Source: an uncultured Pedobacter sp.
Lineage (GTDB): Bacteria; Bacteroidota; Bacteroidia; Sphingobacteriales; Sphingobacteriaceae
Assembly: GCF_946479715.1 (NCBI RefSeq)
Contig: NZ_CAMLHF010000026.1
Coordinates: 1 to 38,127 of the forward strand
DNA length: 38,127 bases
Direction: 5' to 3'
Shown here: positions 9,878-19,895 of the stretch, in pieces
How the letters are laid out: each line of letters opens with the position of its first letter
Numbering within the stretch: position 1 is the stretch's first letter
Position numbers and translations under genes: made by a program
The notes under the pieces: model-generated
Database searches by the model: none
Seen by the model: only the letters and a program-made list of their open reading frames with translations
Told to the model about the DNA's origin: nothing

Positions 9878-11236
9878 TTACGGCTTTATATAATCTTCAT
9901 CGCTTACATTCATATCATCCTTGATGAAATCTTTTGTTTTAGCTAGAAGTTTATCAAATAATCCACCACCTGAACGTTTCACTTTCTCTTTATCTTTTGG
10001 TCGCTCTACAAAAACTCCCGGTTGCTTCATTTCTTCAAGCAGCTCCTCGGCCTTTTGTATACCTTTAATTAATAAACCAACACTGGTAGCATACATCGGG
10101 CTTTTCAAATCATCATAGATGGTTTTAGGCATGTCTTCATATTTAGACAAATGCTCATTCGGATATCCAACACGGCAATCTAATCCGGTTACATATTCAA
10201 CCAACTGCGACAAGTGTTTCAACAACGCACCACCACCGGTAATCACTACTCCTCCGATTAGTTTTTTCTCATATCCCGAAGATTTGATTTCGTAATAAAC
10301 ATGCTCAATAATTTCCTCCATACGGGCCTGGATTACATAAGCAAGATTTTTCACTGAAATCTCTTTAGGTTCTCTTCCTCTTAATCCCGGAACACAAATA
10401 ATCTCGTTCTCTTTATTCTCTTCTGCAAGTGCCGAACCAAAACGGGTTTTCAACAATTCCGCCTGGTTTCTCATCACAGAACATCCTTCTCTGATATCTT
10501 CAGTCACACTGTTACCACCAAAAGGAATAACAGCAGTATGACGGATAATTCCTTCATGGAAAATTGCGATATCGGTAGTACCACCACCTATATCTACCAA
10601 AGCCACACCCGCCTCTTTCTCTTCATCGCTCAACACCGATTCCGAAGAAGCTAATGGCTCCAGTATTAATTCCTGAGTTTGTAACCCGGCATTGGTTACG
10701 CATCTCATTATATTTTTTACCGCCGTTACCTGACCGGAAATGATATGGAAGTTTGCTTCCAAACGTACTCCTGCCATTCCAATAGGATCTTTAATACCCG
10801 GCTCATTGTCGATAGTAAACTCTTGTGGCAATACATGGATGATTTCTTCTCCTGGGGGCATAACCAGTTTGAACATATCATCAATCAGCTTGTCAATATC
10901 CTTCTTTCCTATCTCATTATTTAATTCTCTTCTGGTCAAAATACCTCTGTGTTGTAAACTTTTGATATGCTGGCCAGCAATACCTACATTAACAACGCGG
11001 ATTTCGACGTTCGATTGCCCGCTTGCAAGTTCTACCGCCTGAGCTATCCCCTGAACTGTTTTCTGGATATTGGATACCACGCCACGTGTTACCCCTGCGG
11101 ATTCTGCTTTTCCTATACCTAATACTTCTATTTTTCCGTGTTGTGTTCTGCGACCAACGATCACACAGATCTTAGTAGTACCAATATCCAACCCTACTAC
11201 GATTGGAGACTGAGTGGTTAATTTTTCTTTGCCCAT
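9878..11236 (-). CDS. ftsA: Cell division protein FtsA
   Basis: Actin-like ATPase that tethers FtsZ filaments to the inner membrane. The protein is 452 aa. The phosphate-1 motif VGLDIGTTKICVIVG is near residues 14-28, and the phosphate-2 motif VDIGGGTTDIA is near the middle. The SHS2/1C domain lies in between at about 90-170. The C-terminus is extended with a basic stretch and the segment LFDKLLAKTKDFI, plausibly the amphipathic membrane-targeting helix. ftsQ lies 51 nt upstream and ftsZ 129 nt downstream. Confidence 0.98.
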   Translation of the reverse strand: MGKEKLTTQSPIVVGLDIGTTKICVIVGRRTQHGKIEVLGIGKAESAGVTRGVVSNIQKTVQGIAQAVELASGQSNVEIRVVNVGIAGQHIKSLQHRGILTRRELNNEIGKKDIDKLIDDMFKLVMPPGEEIIHVLPQEFTIDNEPGIKDPIGMAGVRLEANFHIISGQVTAVKNIMRCVTNAGLQTQELILEPLASSESVLSDEEKEAGVALVDIGGGTTDIAIFHEGIIRHTAVIPFGGNSVTEDIREGCSVMRNQAELLKTRFGSALAEENKENEIICVPGLRGREPKEISVKNLAYVIQARMEEIIEHVYYEIKSSGYEKKLIGGVVITGGGALLKHLSQLVEYVTGLDCRVGYPNEHLSKYEDMPKTIYDDLKSPMYATSVGLLIKGIQKAEELLEEMKQPGVFVERPKDKEKVKRSGGGLFDKLLAKTKDFIKDDMNVSDEDYIKP

Positions 11237-11287
11237 AACTATATTGATTTGTTGAGTTTATTATTCTTGTTTTTCCTGGTATCTGTT

Positions 11288-12166
11288 TTAATTATCATCC
11301 TTTAGTTCCTCTGGCATCTCTTCTCGAACCATCGTATCTATCGGTTTCTTCTTCAGGGAGTCTAACCGGGCTACCCCTAATAAAGAATCAATCTTGTTCT
11401 TTTCGCAAACAACCTGATTGGTATATTTTATATTGATGGTTTTATAGGTGTCCCACCCCACCTTAGGCATTGCCTTATCATAAAAAGCGCGCAAATTCCT
11501 CATCTTAACTTCCAGTGAGTCTGCAGTTCCCAAAATGATCCGCTGATTGCCTACTCTTGGCACCAACTGTATATCATTTTTATCGTCCACAATCAATTGC
11601 TCAATCTGCTCATTCCATAATGTATCCTGTTCAATATAGAATGCCGTTTTATACAGATCCTTAGCCAGCTTAGTAATCAAAGTATCAACCTTACCACTAA
11701 AATGCTCCAGTATTTTTCCGTTTGCCACCAGTACACTAGCTGTAAAATTTGGAGAAATAGGCATTTTCAATCCATTCCTGTCGATATAAAAATCCTGATC
11801 ACTTGCATTTATGACCCTTAATATCGGTTGGCGCTGTTTAACATTAATATGGATTACCCCATTCATATCAGCATAAACTGTTGCAAAAGCGATGTAAGGA
11901 TTAGCCTTTAATTTTTGCTCTATTTCTTCCAGATTGATCTGCTCCAGTTTCTTCCCAATCAATACACCCTGGCTCTGTTTTAAAATTGCATCTACTTCTT
12001 CCCTTTCAATAAAGTTGTCCGCTCCCGGAATTAAGATTTTAATATTGGTACAAGTCACAGTATCTTTTTTAATGCTCACAAAACTCATGAGCACTATAAT
12101 TCCGGCCAGACTAACTATCCAGGCAAAACCTTTAAATACCGATCTCCAATTTATCCTCTTAAGCAT
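11288..12166 (-). CDS. ftsQ: Cell division protein FtsQ/DivIB
   Basis: Bitopic inner-membrane divisome protein that links FtsZ-associated proteins to septal peptidoglycan synthesis. The 292-aa protein has a short cytoplasmic N-terminus and one membrane segment at about residues 13-32 (FAWIVSLAGIIVLMSF). A periplasmic POTRA-like region follows at about 40-110, then the FtsQ domain. Sequence conservation is low, as is usual for FtsQ. The call rests on topology, length and position between murC and ftsA. The start codon overlaps the end of murC by 8 nt, implying coupled translation. Confidence 0.92.
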   Translation of the reverse strand: MLKRINWRSVFKGFAWIVSLAGIIVLMSFVSIKKDTVTCTNIKILIPGADNFIEREEVDAILKQSQGVLIGKKLEQINLEEIEQKLKANPYIAFATVYADMNGVIHINVKQRQPILRVINASDQDFYIDRNGLKMPISPNFTASVLVANGKILEHFSGKVDTLITKLAKDLYKTAFYIEQDTLWNEQIEQLIVDDKNDIQLVPRVGNQRIILGTADSLEVKMRNLRAFYDKAMPKVGWDTYKTINIKYTNQVVCEKNKIDSLLGVARLDSLKKKPIDTMVREEMPEELKDDN

Positions 12167-13514
12167 TTGTCAACAGGGTTTTTAGTGGTTGTATCAATGT
12201 ATCTATATCACCGGCACCTACAGTTAAAAGTAACTCAGGTTGCTTGTTCTTTATGCGTTCTACAACTAAATCTTTTCCACATATCTCTTTGTTTTTCAAC
12301 GAGATCTTATCTAACAAATACTGCGAATTAATCCCTTCCAGCGGCAATTCCCTGGCCGGATATATTTCCAGCAGTATCAAATCATCTGCAGTGCTTAAAA
12401 CTTGTGCAAAATCATCTGCAAAGTCGCGGGTACGGGTAAACAAATGCGGCTGAAAGATCACTGTCAGTTTCTTATCAGGATACAATTGTCTTACCGCATT
12501 AAAGCAGGCCCTCAATTCTTCAGGATGATGGGCATAGTCATCTATGTAAATATGCTCCGGAGAATTTACGATATACTCAAATCTTCTCTTTACACCCTTA
12601 AAATTACCTACTGCAGCTTTTATCTTATCAGGATCAATACCCAATTTCAAAGCAACAGCAATTGCTGCCACCGTATTTTCTACATTATGTTTTCCCGGAA
12701 GCATCAGGCTTATCCCTTCAATCGAATGATCGGCATCCTCATAATCGAACACAAAACTTGCATGCTCTACCCTGATGTTTTTGGCCTTAACCTGCGAATC
12801 CAAATCCGCACTATAACTTATCGCGCCAGCAATAGGCAAGCCTTTTTTAGCAAACAATGTACCTTCAGGTTTTAGCTGACCGGCAAACAACTGAAACGAC
12901 TCCTGCAATTGCGAAGCATCACCATAAATATCCAGGTGATCAGCATCCATAGAAGTGATTACCGAAATATCCGGATGCAGCGTCAAAAATGAACGGTCAT
13001 ATTCATCAGCCTCTACCACAACCACATTGTTATTGCCAATTAAAAAGTTACTGTTATAATTTGTAGCTATGCCTCCTAAAAATGCGGTACAGCCATAGCC
13101 AGTGTCAGTTAAAATATGCGCAACTACTGATGAAGTGGTGGTTTTACCATGCGTACCGGCAACAGCAATACAAAACTGGCCTTTACTAATGATCCCCAAA
13201 ACCTCAGATCGCTTTTTGAGTTTAAAACCATGCCCTTTATAATAATTCAATATTTCCGAATTCTTAGGGATGGCCGGTGTATAAATAACCAGTGTTTCTT
13301 TATCATCCGCAGTAAAGCAATTCGGCAAGGTGTCCTCATTATCTACATAAGATATCAAAACACCCTCCTGCTCAAGCGCAGTGGTAAGGTTGGTTTTTGT
13401 TTTATCGTAACCGCAAACAATACATTTTCTCTTTACAAAATAACGGGCAAGGGCACTCATTCCAATTCCACCGATACCAACAAAATAAACTCTTTTTATA
13501 TTGTCCAGTTCCAT
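12159..13514 (-). CDS. murC: UDP-N-acetylmuramate--L-alanine ligase
   Basis: Cytosolic ATP-dependent ligase that adds L-alanine to UDP-N-acetylmuramate. The protein is 451 aa. The N-terminal UDP-binding motif GIGGIGMSALA is at about 13-23 and the ATP P-loop GTHGKTTTSS at about 120-129. The Mur ligase central and C-terminal domains follow, including HPEELRA. It overlaps murG by one base (TAATG) and ftsQ by 8 nt. This is the first of the three Mur ligases in this operon, together with MurD and MurE. MurF is not in the window. Confidence 0.98.
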   Translation of the reverse strand: MELDNIKRVYFVGIGGIGMSALARYFVKRKCIVCGYDKTKTNLTTALEQEGVLISYVDNEDTLPNCFTADDKETLVIYTPAIPKNSEILNYYKGHGFKLKKRSEVLGIISKGQFCIAVAGTHGKTTTSSVVAHILTDTGYGCTAFLGGIATNYNSNFLIGNNNVVVVEADEYDRSFLTLHPDISVITSMDADHLDIYGDASQLQESFQLFAGQLKPEGTLFAKKGLPIAGAISYSADLDSQVKAKNIRVEHASFVFDYEDADHSIEGISLMLPGKHNVENTVAAIAVALKLGIDPDKIKAAVGNFKGVKRRFEYIVNSPEHIYIDDYAHHPEELRACFNAVRQLYPDKKLTVIFQPHLFTRTRDFADDFAQVLSTADDLILLEIYPARELPLEGINSQYLLDKISLKNKEICGKDLVVERIKNKQPELLLTVGAGDIDTLIQPLKTLLTNA

Positions 13515-14632
13515 TACTTCTGCCCCCCCTTTCCAGCTAAATTTAAAACCTGTTGCGCTATCAGGTTATCGGCATCAGGCAAAGCCATCTCACCAATGTT
13601 ATCAGAAAATATTTTACACCTTTCTTTATCTTTTAGCAAAGCTAAAGCTTCAGGCACCAGCGTATCCTCGGCAGAGCGGTCTGTTATTAACAGCGCCGCA
13701 TTGTTTTTCACCAAAGCCATTGCATTCTTAGTCTGATGGTCTTCAGCCACATTTGGCGAAGGAACCAGGATAACCGGTTTTTTAATCAAACACAATTCCG
13801 CAATCGTACCTGCTCCGGCCCTGGATATAATAAGATCGGCAGCAGCATAAGCCATATCCATCTTATTCAGAAATTCCAGAATACGCACATTCGGATGAAA
13901 GTCCAAACCCAAACGCTCAGCAATACCCTTATAATAAAACTTACCTGTTTGCCATACCACCTGTACATCCTCCCTCAGTAAATCAGGCAAATGCTTTTCA
14001 ATACTTTTATTTAAGGTACCGGCACCAAGGCTGCCACCTGTAACCAGTATTGTTTTCTTAAGCGGATCAAGCTTCAGCAATTCTGCTCCTGCATGGTGCT
14101 TGTTCAAAATATCAACAACATCTTTTCTTACCGGATTTCCGGTTTTTAAGATATTAGCGGCAGGGAAAAACTGATCCATATTATCAAAAGCAACACAAAC
14201 CTTAGCCGCTTTTTTACCCAGCCATTTATTGGTAATACCTGCATAAGAGTTTTGCTCCTGTATCAGGTAAGGAATATTTTTTAATGATGCAGCGTACAAT
14301 ATCGGTCCTGATGCATAGCCTCCTACTCCAACCACAACATCAGGTTTAAACTCAGAGATCAGCTGCATTGCCTTCCTAACACTTCCAAAAAGCTTAAACG
14401 GTAAGCCCAGGTTTTTAATGATAGATCCTCTTTGAATACCACTGATATTCAACCCCACAATTTTATATCCGGCAGCAGGAACCTTTTCCATTTCCATTCT
14501 GCCTGTGGCTCCAACAAAAAGTATTTCGCATTCAGGCTCCATACGCTTTAGCGCATTGGCAATAGATATGGCCGGAAAAATATGTCCGCCAGTACCGCCA
14601 CCCGAAATAATTACCCTTGTTGGTTTCATCAT
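13514..14632 (-). CDS. murG: UDP-N-acetylglucosamine--N-acetylmuramyl-(pentapeptide) pyrophosphoryl-undecaprenol N-acetylglucosamine transferase
   Basis: Membrane-associated glycosyltransferase that turns lipid I into lipid II. The protein is 372 aa and GT-B folded. The N-terminal glycine-rich loop GGGTGGHIFPA is at about 11-21. The acceptor-side motif EQNSYAGITN and the donor-side motif ISRAGAGTIAELCL are both visible. It lies 6 nt after ftsW and overlaps murC by one base. Product and substrate are set by MraY (lipid I) upstream in the same operon and FtsW downstream in function. Confidence 0.98.
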   Translation of the reverse strand: MMKPTRVIISGGGTGGHIFPAISIANALKRMEPECEILFVGATGRMEMEKVPAAGYKIVGLNISGIQRGSIIKNLGLPFKLFGSVRKAMQLISEFKPDVVVGVGGYASGPILYAASLKNIPYLIQEQNSYAGITNKWLGKKAAKVCVAFDNMDQFFPAANILKTGNPVRKDVVDILNKHHAGAELLKLDPLKKTILVTGGSLGAGTLNKSIEKHLPDLLREDVQVVWQTGKFYYKGIAERLGLDFHPNVRILEFLNKMDMAYAAADLIISRAGAGTIAELCLIKKPVILVPSPNVAEDHQTKNAMALVKNNAALLITDRSAEDTLVPEALALLKDKERCKIFSDNIGEMALPDADNLIAQQVLNLAGKGGQK

Positions 14633-14638
14633 CTTATT

Positions 14639-15805
14639 TTATGCCATTGCAGGTATTTCACCCACAATTACTTTTTTACTATTATTTTCTTCAACATCCT
14701 TGCTCACACTCAATATTATCCCAAATGCAATACTTGTAAATAACAGAGAGGTTCCCCCCATACTCACTAGTGGCAAAGGCACACCGGTAACCGGTCCCAA
14801 ACCAACAGCAACAGCCATATTTGCAAAGGCCTGTATGGTTAAACTAAAACTTAAACCTGCCGCCAGCAATGCGCCAAATGCCTTGGGCGCCCTGGTTACA
14901 ATCTTTATACATCGATAAAGCAGTATCAAATACAGGGTCATCACAATTATCCCCCCTATAGTTCCGTACTCTTCAATGATCATTGCAAACACAAAATCAG
15001 AATACGGGTGAGGTAAAAAGTTCTTTTCAATACTATTCCCCGGACCTTTACCAAAAACCCCGCCAGAGGCCAGAGCAATTTTGGAATGGTCAGACTGAAA
15101 TGTCTTATCAGAGTTCTGACGCTCCGGGTGCATATAAGTTTCTATACGTGATTTATACACTTCTCTACGTGGACCTAAAAAAGCTACAAAAAGCAACAGT
15201 ACAAAACCTCCGGCACATACCATCATGATCTGCTTAATACTGATACGGCCAATAATCAATAGCAAAATACTTACACCAAAAAGCATCAAAGCGGTCGACA
15301 TATTTGCCCATGCAATCAACACAAACACCACGCAAACAGAGCCCATAATCGGGATAAATGCTTCTTTAACGTCTTTAATATTCTCCTGCTTCCGGGTCAG
15401 CATCCTGGCCAGAAACGTAATCAAAGCCAGCTTGGCCAAATCCGAGGTCTGAAACGTTAAACCGATCAGCGGTATCTTAACCCATCTCGAAGCATCATTT
15501 ACATTAGCTCCAAAAATCAGCGTATACACTAGCAGCGGAATTGTAATTACCATCAATACTTTAGAAATTCCGGCATAGTACCTGTAATCCAAAAGGTGGG
15601 CTATATAAATCATAGCAATGCCTATCAGTACAAATATCACGTGTTTGGTAAGCAATAATTTTTCTACCCCTACACCACGCTTAAATGCCAGAGTACTGGT
15701 AGAACTGTATACTACCAAAATGGAAATAAGCGACAACAAAATGATGATCAGCCAAATCCAGCGATCTCCTTTTGTCTTGTCCAGAAGTTTATTTATTGCA
15801 ACCAT
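14639..15805 (-). CDS. ftsW: Septal peptidoglycan polymerase FtsW (SEDS family)
   Basis: Integral-membrane SEDS glycosyltransferase that polymerises lipid II at the septum with FtsI. The protein is 388 aa with about ten hydrophobic segments. The SEDS signature is visible near the C-terminus (GPVTGVPLPLVSMGGTSLL). The start gives a short cytoplasmic N-terminus before the first membrane helix. murD ends 3 nt upstream, and murG begins 6 nt downstream. RodA is the alternative family member, but the dcw position argues for FtsW. Confidence 0.97.
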   Translation of the reverse strand: MVAINKLLDKTKGDRWIWLIIILLSLISILVVYSSTSTLAFKRGVGVEKLLLTKHVIFVLIGIAMIYIAHLLDYRYYAGISKVLMVITIPLLVYTLIFGANVNDASRWVKIPLIGLTFQTSDLAKLALITFLARMLTRKQENIKDVKEAFIPIMGSVCVVFVLIAWANMSTALMLFGVSILLLIIGRISIKQIMMVCAGGFVLLLFVAFLGPRREVYKSRIETYMHPERQNSDKTFQSDHSKIALASGGVFGKGPGNSIEKNFLPHPYSDFVFAMIIEEYGTIGGIIVMTLYLILLYRCIKIVTRAPKAFGALLAAGLSFSLTIQAFANMAVAVGLGPVTGVPLPLVSMGGTSLLFTSIAFGIILSVSKDVEENNSKKVIVGEIPAMA

Positions 15806-15808
15806 AGT

Positions 15809-17152
15809 CTACAATTCTTTAACGGCACTCTTAAATTGATTGCCTCTGTCTTCGTAATTTTTAAACAAATCAAAGCTTGCACATGCTGGCGAAAGCAATA
15901 CCGTATCTCCTTTTTTAGCAAGGTGATAGGCTACCTGCACCGCTTCATGAGCAGAAAAAGTATTCACTATAATCTCCACGTCATCTTCAAAAGCCTCATG
16001 AATACGCTTATTGTCTTTACCTAAACATACAATGGCTTTCACCTTCTGGTGCACCATATCCTTAAGCATATTGTAATCATTACCCTTATCAACGCCTCCC
16101 ATAATCAGAATCACGTCAGTTCCTACACTCTCCAAAGCGTACCAGGTCGAATTCACATTGGTGGCTTTAGAATCATTGATGTAATCCACCCCCGAAATCT
16201 TTGCCACATGCTCCAACCTGTGTTCAATATTCTTAAAATCTCCCATACTTTCGCGGATGGAAGTATTTCGAATGTCTAATACTTTGGCTACTATGCCCGA
16301 AGCCATAGAGTTGTAAATATTATGCTTGCCCTGAAGGGCTAACTCTGAAATAGACATGGTTAGTTCGTCGTTTAGGTGTATATTTATGTGTATGTTATTG
16401 CTTTCCAGGTATGCCCCGCTCTCAATCTTTTTACGAATAGAGAAGGGATACATTTTTGAACTCACGTTCGTTGTTTTTAAAACTTTTAAAGTTTCAGGGT
16501 CATCAGCGCAGTAAATGAAAACATCATCAGCTGTCTGATTCTGGGTAATGCGCATTTTCGATGCAGCATAATTACCCAGTTTATAATCGTACCTGTCCAA
16601 ATGATCAGGTGTAATGTTCAGTAATACCGCTATATCGGCTTTAAACTCATGCATGTCATCCAGCATAAAGCTCGAAAGCTCCAGCACATACCATTCATAA
16701 TCGGCCATAGCCACCAAAGCCGCAAAGCTATGTCCAACATTACCGCCAAGACCTACATTAAAACCTGCTTTTCTCAGCGTATGGTAGATAAGCATGGTAG
16801 TCGTTGTTTTACCGTTAGAGCCGGTAATACAAATGGTTTTTGCATTGGTATAGCGTTTCGCAAACTCAATTTCCGAAACCACCGGAATCCCCTTTTTCTT
16901 AATCTCCTTAATAATCGGAGCGGTATCAGGTATTCCCGGACTTTTTATCACTTCAACTGCATCCAATATTTTTTCAGCAGTATGTTGTTTCTCTTCAAAA
17001 GGGACATGCAATTCCTCTAAAATCTCTTTATACTGGGTAGCTATGGCACCAAAGTCCGACACAAAAACATCAAAACCCTGTTTCTGCGCCAGCATTGCCG
17101 CTCCAACCCCGCTCTCTCCTGCACCAAGAATTACAATTCTATCCTTTTCCAT
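15809..17152 (-). CDS. murD: UDP-N-acetylmuramoyl-L-alanine--D-glutamate ligase
   Basis: Cytosolic ATP-dependent ligase that adds D-glutamate to UDP-MurNAc-L-alanine. The protein is 447 aa. The dinucleotide-like motif GAGESGVGAA is at about residues 9-18 and the ATP P-loop GSNGKTTTTM lies in the central domain. NDSKATN marks the conserved Mur ligase region. A frame 19 codons longer opens at 17209, but those residues would overlap mraY. I choose the ATG at 17152, which forms a TAATG stop-start overlap with mraY, the same junction seen at mraY/murE and murC/murG. Confidence 0.97.
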   Translation of the reverse strand: MEKDRIVILGAGESGVGAAMLAQKQGFDVFVSDFGAIATQYKEILEELHVPFEEKQHTAEKILDAVEVIKSPGIPDTAPIIKEIKKKGIPVVSEIEFAKRYTNAKTICITGSNGKTTTTMLIYHTLRKAGFNVGLGGNVGHSFAALVAMADYEWYVLELSSFMLDDMHEFKADIAVLLNITPDHLDRYDYKLGNYAASKMRITQNQTADDVFIYCADDPETLKVLKTTNVSSKMYPFSIRKKIESGAYLESNNIHINIHLNDELTMSISELALQGKHNIYNSMASGIVAKVLDIRNTSIRESMGDFKNIEHRLEHVAKISGVDYINDSKATNVNSTWYALESVGTDVILIMGGVDKGNDYNMLKDMVHQKVKAIVCLGKDNKRIHEAFEDDVEIIVNTFSAHEAVQVAYHLAKKGDTVLLSPACASFDLFKNYEDRGNQFKSAVKEL

Positions 17153-18423
17153 TACCGCAGTTTTAAAGTGACTAAAGTGATGATGGCCAATAAGATTCCA
17201 ATAATCCAAAACCGGGTTACGATTTTAGCCTCATGGTACCCTTTCTTTTGATAGTGATGATGTAAGGGCGACATAAGGAAAACCCTTCTGCCCTCTCCAA
17301 ACCGCTTTCTGGTATATTTAAAATAGCTTACCTGAATAATTACAGATAAATTCTCTATCAGAAAAACCCCACATAAAACCGGGATCAATAATTCTTTTCT
17401 AATCATGATGGCAAAAACGGCAATGATACCGCCAATGGCCAAACTTCCTGTATCGCCCATAAATACCTGGGCAGGATAAGAGTTGTACCATAAAAAGCCC
17501 ACACACGCCCCTACAAAAGCACCCGCAAAAATCATCAGCTCACCCGAATTCGGGATATACATAATATTCAGATAATCAGCAATCACAGTGTTACCAGACA
17601 CGTAGGCCAGCAGACCAAGTGTTAAGCCAATAATAGCCGACGTACCCGTGGCCAGTCCATCAATTCCATCGGTAATATTGGCCCCATTGGATACCGCAAT
17701 TACAATTACAATTACAAATAACAGAAAAACTACAAAAGCATATTTCTCATAACCAGGGCCTAAAAATTTAAGCACCTTAGCATAATCCATCTCATTATTT
17801 TTATAGAAAGGAACATTGGTCAATGTCGACTTAACATCCTGAGTATAATAAAAGCTCTCTCCCTTTTGTCTCAAAACCATTGGTGCAGTAGTCTTGGCAC
17901 CTATACCGGTTGTCACTTTGGTATTTGCGGTCTCATCAACAGTCTGCCTTACCACAATGTTCGGATTAAAGTACATTGTCCAGCCAACAATAAGTGCCAG
18001 TCCAAATTGTCCAACAACCTTAAAACGACCTGCTAATCCTTCTTTATTTTTTCTAAAAACCTTAATATAATCATCAACAAAACCTATAACCCCCATCCAT
18101 ATAGTGGTTACAATCATCAGGATCACATAAATATTAGTAAGGTTGGCAAACAATAATGTAGGCACCAATATGCCCAGCAAAATGATAATACCACCCATTG
18201 TAGGTGTACCTTGTTTTTGCATTTGTCCTTCCAGGCCAAGGTTCCTAACTGTTTCACCCACCTGCATTTTGTGCAGGTAATTAATCAATCTTCTACCGTA
18301 AACAGTAGTAATGATCAGTGAGATAATTACAGCCAAAGAGGTACGGAATGTGATGTATTGAAACAACCTCAATCCGGGAAATTCATAATTCTGATTCAGA
18401 TACTCGAATAAATAATACAACAT
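17152..18423 (-). CDS. mraY: Phospho-N-acetylmuramoyl-pentapeptide-transferase
   Basis: Inner-membrane enzyme that moves phospho-MurNAc-pentapeptide to undecaprenyl phosphate, making lipid I. The catalytic DDY motif is at about 117-119 (GFVDDYIKV), [10 protein letters not shown] at about 249-258, and the histidine-rich [11 protein letters not shown] near the C-terminus. At 423 aa it is some 60 residues longer than E. coli MraY. The extra stretch (about 152-225) is hydrophilic, lies between two membrane segments and has no motif I recognise. I recall similar lengths in other Bacteroidota MraY proteins. It is coupled to murE and murD through TAATG overlaps. Confidence 0.97.
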   Translation of the reverse strand: MLYYLFEYLNQNYEFPGLRLFQYITFRTSLAVIISLIITTVYGRRLINYLHKMQVGETVRNLGLEGQMQKQGTPTMGGIIILLGILVPTLLFANLTNIYVILMIVTTIWMGVIGFVDDYIKVFRKNKEGLAGRFKVVGQFGLALIVGWTMYFNPNIVVRQTVDETANTKVTTGIGAKTTAPMVLRQKGESFYYTQDVKSTLTNVPFYKNNEMDYAKVLKFLGPGYEKYAFVVFLLFVIVIVIAVSNGANITDGIDGLATGTSAIIGLTLGLLAYVSGNTVIADYLNIMYIPNSGELMIFAGAFVGACVGFLWYNSYPAQVFMGDTGSLAIGGIIAVFAIMIRKELLIPVLCGVFLIENLSVIIQVSYFKYTRKRFGEGRRVFLMSPLHHHYQKKGYHEAKIVTRFWIIGILLAIITLVTLKLR

Positions 18424-19895
18424 TAGCTGATCAAGTTAAATTGTTCCATCAATACCTCTTTATCATCAAAATGATGTCTAACACCATTTATTTCCTGATA
18501 CTTCTCATGCCCCTTGCCTGCCAATAAAATAATATCACCAGGTTTGGCCAAATGACAGGCAGTTTTAATTGCCTCTTTCCTGTCCACTATGCTTAATGTT
18601 TTTCTTTTATTTGTTGGCGAAACACCTTTTTCCATATCCTCCACTATCGTTTGCGGGTTTTCGGTTCTCGGATTATCCGAAGTTAAAATCACCTTATCGC
18701 TCCAATCACAGGCTACCTGTGCCATAATAGGTCGCTTAGTTTTGTCCCTATCGCCACCACAACCAATTACCGTAATTACCTGTTCGGTACCTTTTCTTAT
18801 ATCCTGTATGGTGCTCAATACATTTTGTACTGCATCAGGAGTATGTGCATAATCTATTATTCCAATTATATTCCGGGTAGAAGTGATGTACTCAAACCTG
18901 CCTTCGGCACCTGTTAACCTGCTTAATACAGTCAACACAGAAAGCTGATCCTGTTCCAACAACATTGCCGTGCCATATACCGCAAGCAAATTATAAGCGT
19001 TAAAAGAACCCACCAGCTTAAAGAACACATCAGCCCCGTCAATATCCAAATGCAAACCGCTAAAGCTGTTCTCAATCACCTTTGCTTTAAAATCAGCAAG
19101 CTGTTTAAGCGCATAAGTCTTCTTCGATGCTTTAGTGTTCTGAAGCATCACCATTCCGTTTTTATCATCAAGATTAGTTAATGCAAAAGCCGATTTTGGC
19201 AACACATCAAAAAACGCCTTTTTAGCCTTAATATAGTTGTCAAAGGTCAAGTGAAAATCTAAATGGTCGTGAGTAATGTTAGAAAACACCCCGCCCGAAA
19301 AGCTTAAGCCCTCAATTCTATGCTGCACCACCGCATGCGAGCTTACTTCCATAAAGCAATAGCTGCAATCAGCCGCTACCATATCCTGTAACAGACTATT
19401 TAAAGCCAGTGGATTTGGTGTAGTATGTGTAGCAGGAATCACCTCGTCATTAATATGGTTTTCCACTGTCGAGATCAAACCAACCTTATAACCAAGCTCC
19501 CTGAATAACTTAAATAACAAAGTAGCAATAGTAGTTTTACCATTAGTACCGGTAATACCAATTAACTGCAGTTTAGAAGAAGGATTACCATAAAAATTAG
19601 ACGCCATAATACCCAGCGCAGCAGCGCTGTTCTCTACCTCTACATAGGTTACCAGCTCATTTTTAACCTCAGGTATCGTCTCACAAACTATAACACTTGC
19701 ACCCGCTTCAATAGTAGCCTGGATAAAAGCATGACCGTCAGACAAAGTACCCTTAACAGCAAAAAACACAACATCCTTAACAACCTGACGCGAATCAAAC
19801 ACCAAAGCACTAACCTCCCTGTTGGTTGATCCAACCAGGTTTGTTATTGCTACCCCATATAATACTTCCTGCAACTGCATCCTATTGTAATTCAA
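18423..19895 (-). CDS. murE: UDP-N-acetylmuramoyl-L-alanyl-D-glutamate--2,6-diaminopimelate ligase
   Basis: Cytosolic ATP-dependent ligase that adds the third residue of the peptidoglycan stem peptide. The protein is 490 aa. The P-loop [10 protein letters not shown] starts at about residue 116. DNPR at 407-410 is the motif of meso-diaminopimelate-adding MurE, as opposed to the lysine-adding type. This agrees with dapA nearby. The gene start lies 14 nt inside the end of ftsI, and its stop overlaps the mraY start. Confidence 0.98.
   Translation of the reverse strand: MNYNRMQLQEVLYGVAITNLVGSTNREVSALVFDSRQVVKDVVFFAVKGTLSDGHAFIQATIEAGASVIVCETIPEVKNELVTYVEVENSAAALGIMASNFYGNPSSKLQLIGITGTNGKTTIATLLFKLFRELGYKVGLISTVENHINDEVIPATHTTPNPLALNSLLQDMVAADCSYCFMEVSSHAVVQHRIEGLSFSGGVFSNITHDHLDFHLTFDNYIKAKKAFFDVLPKSAFALTNLDDKNGMVMLQNTKASKKTYALKQLADFKAKVIENSFSGLHLDIDGADVFFKLVGSFNAYNLLAVYGTAMLLEQDQLSVLTVLSRLTGAEGRFEYITSTRNIIGIIDYAHTPDAVQNVLSTIQDIRKGTEQVITVIGCGGDRDKTKRPIMAQVACDWSDKVILTSDNPRTENPQTIVEDMEKGVSPTNKRKTLSIVDRKEAIKTACHLAKPGDIILLAGKGHEKYQEINGVRHHFDDKEVLMEQFNLIS

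Noticed and set aside
12402..12875. 157-aa + strand open frame inside murC
   Set aside because: It is antisense to a well-conserved gene, has no recognisable domain and no start signals. It is a shadow frame, as are other frames opposite ftsZ, murG, murD and gap.
15809..17209. Longer murD frame starting at 17209 (466 aa)
   Set aside because: The 19 extra residues overlap mraY and lie before the conserved Mur N-terminus. The ATG at 17152 makes the TAATG junction seen elsewhere in the operon.
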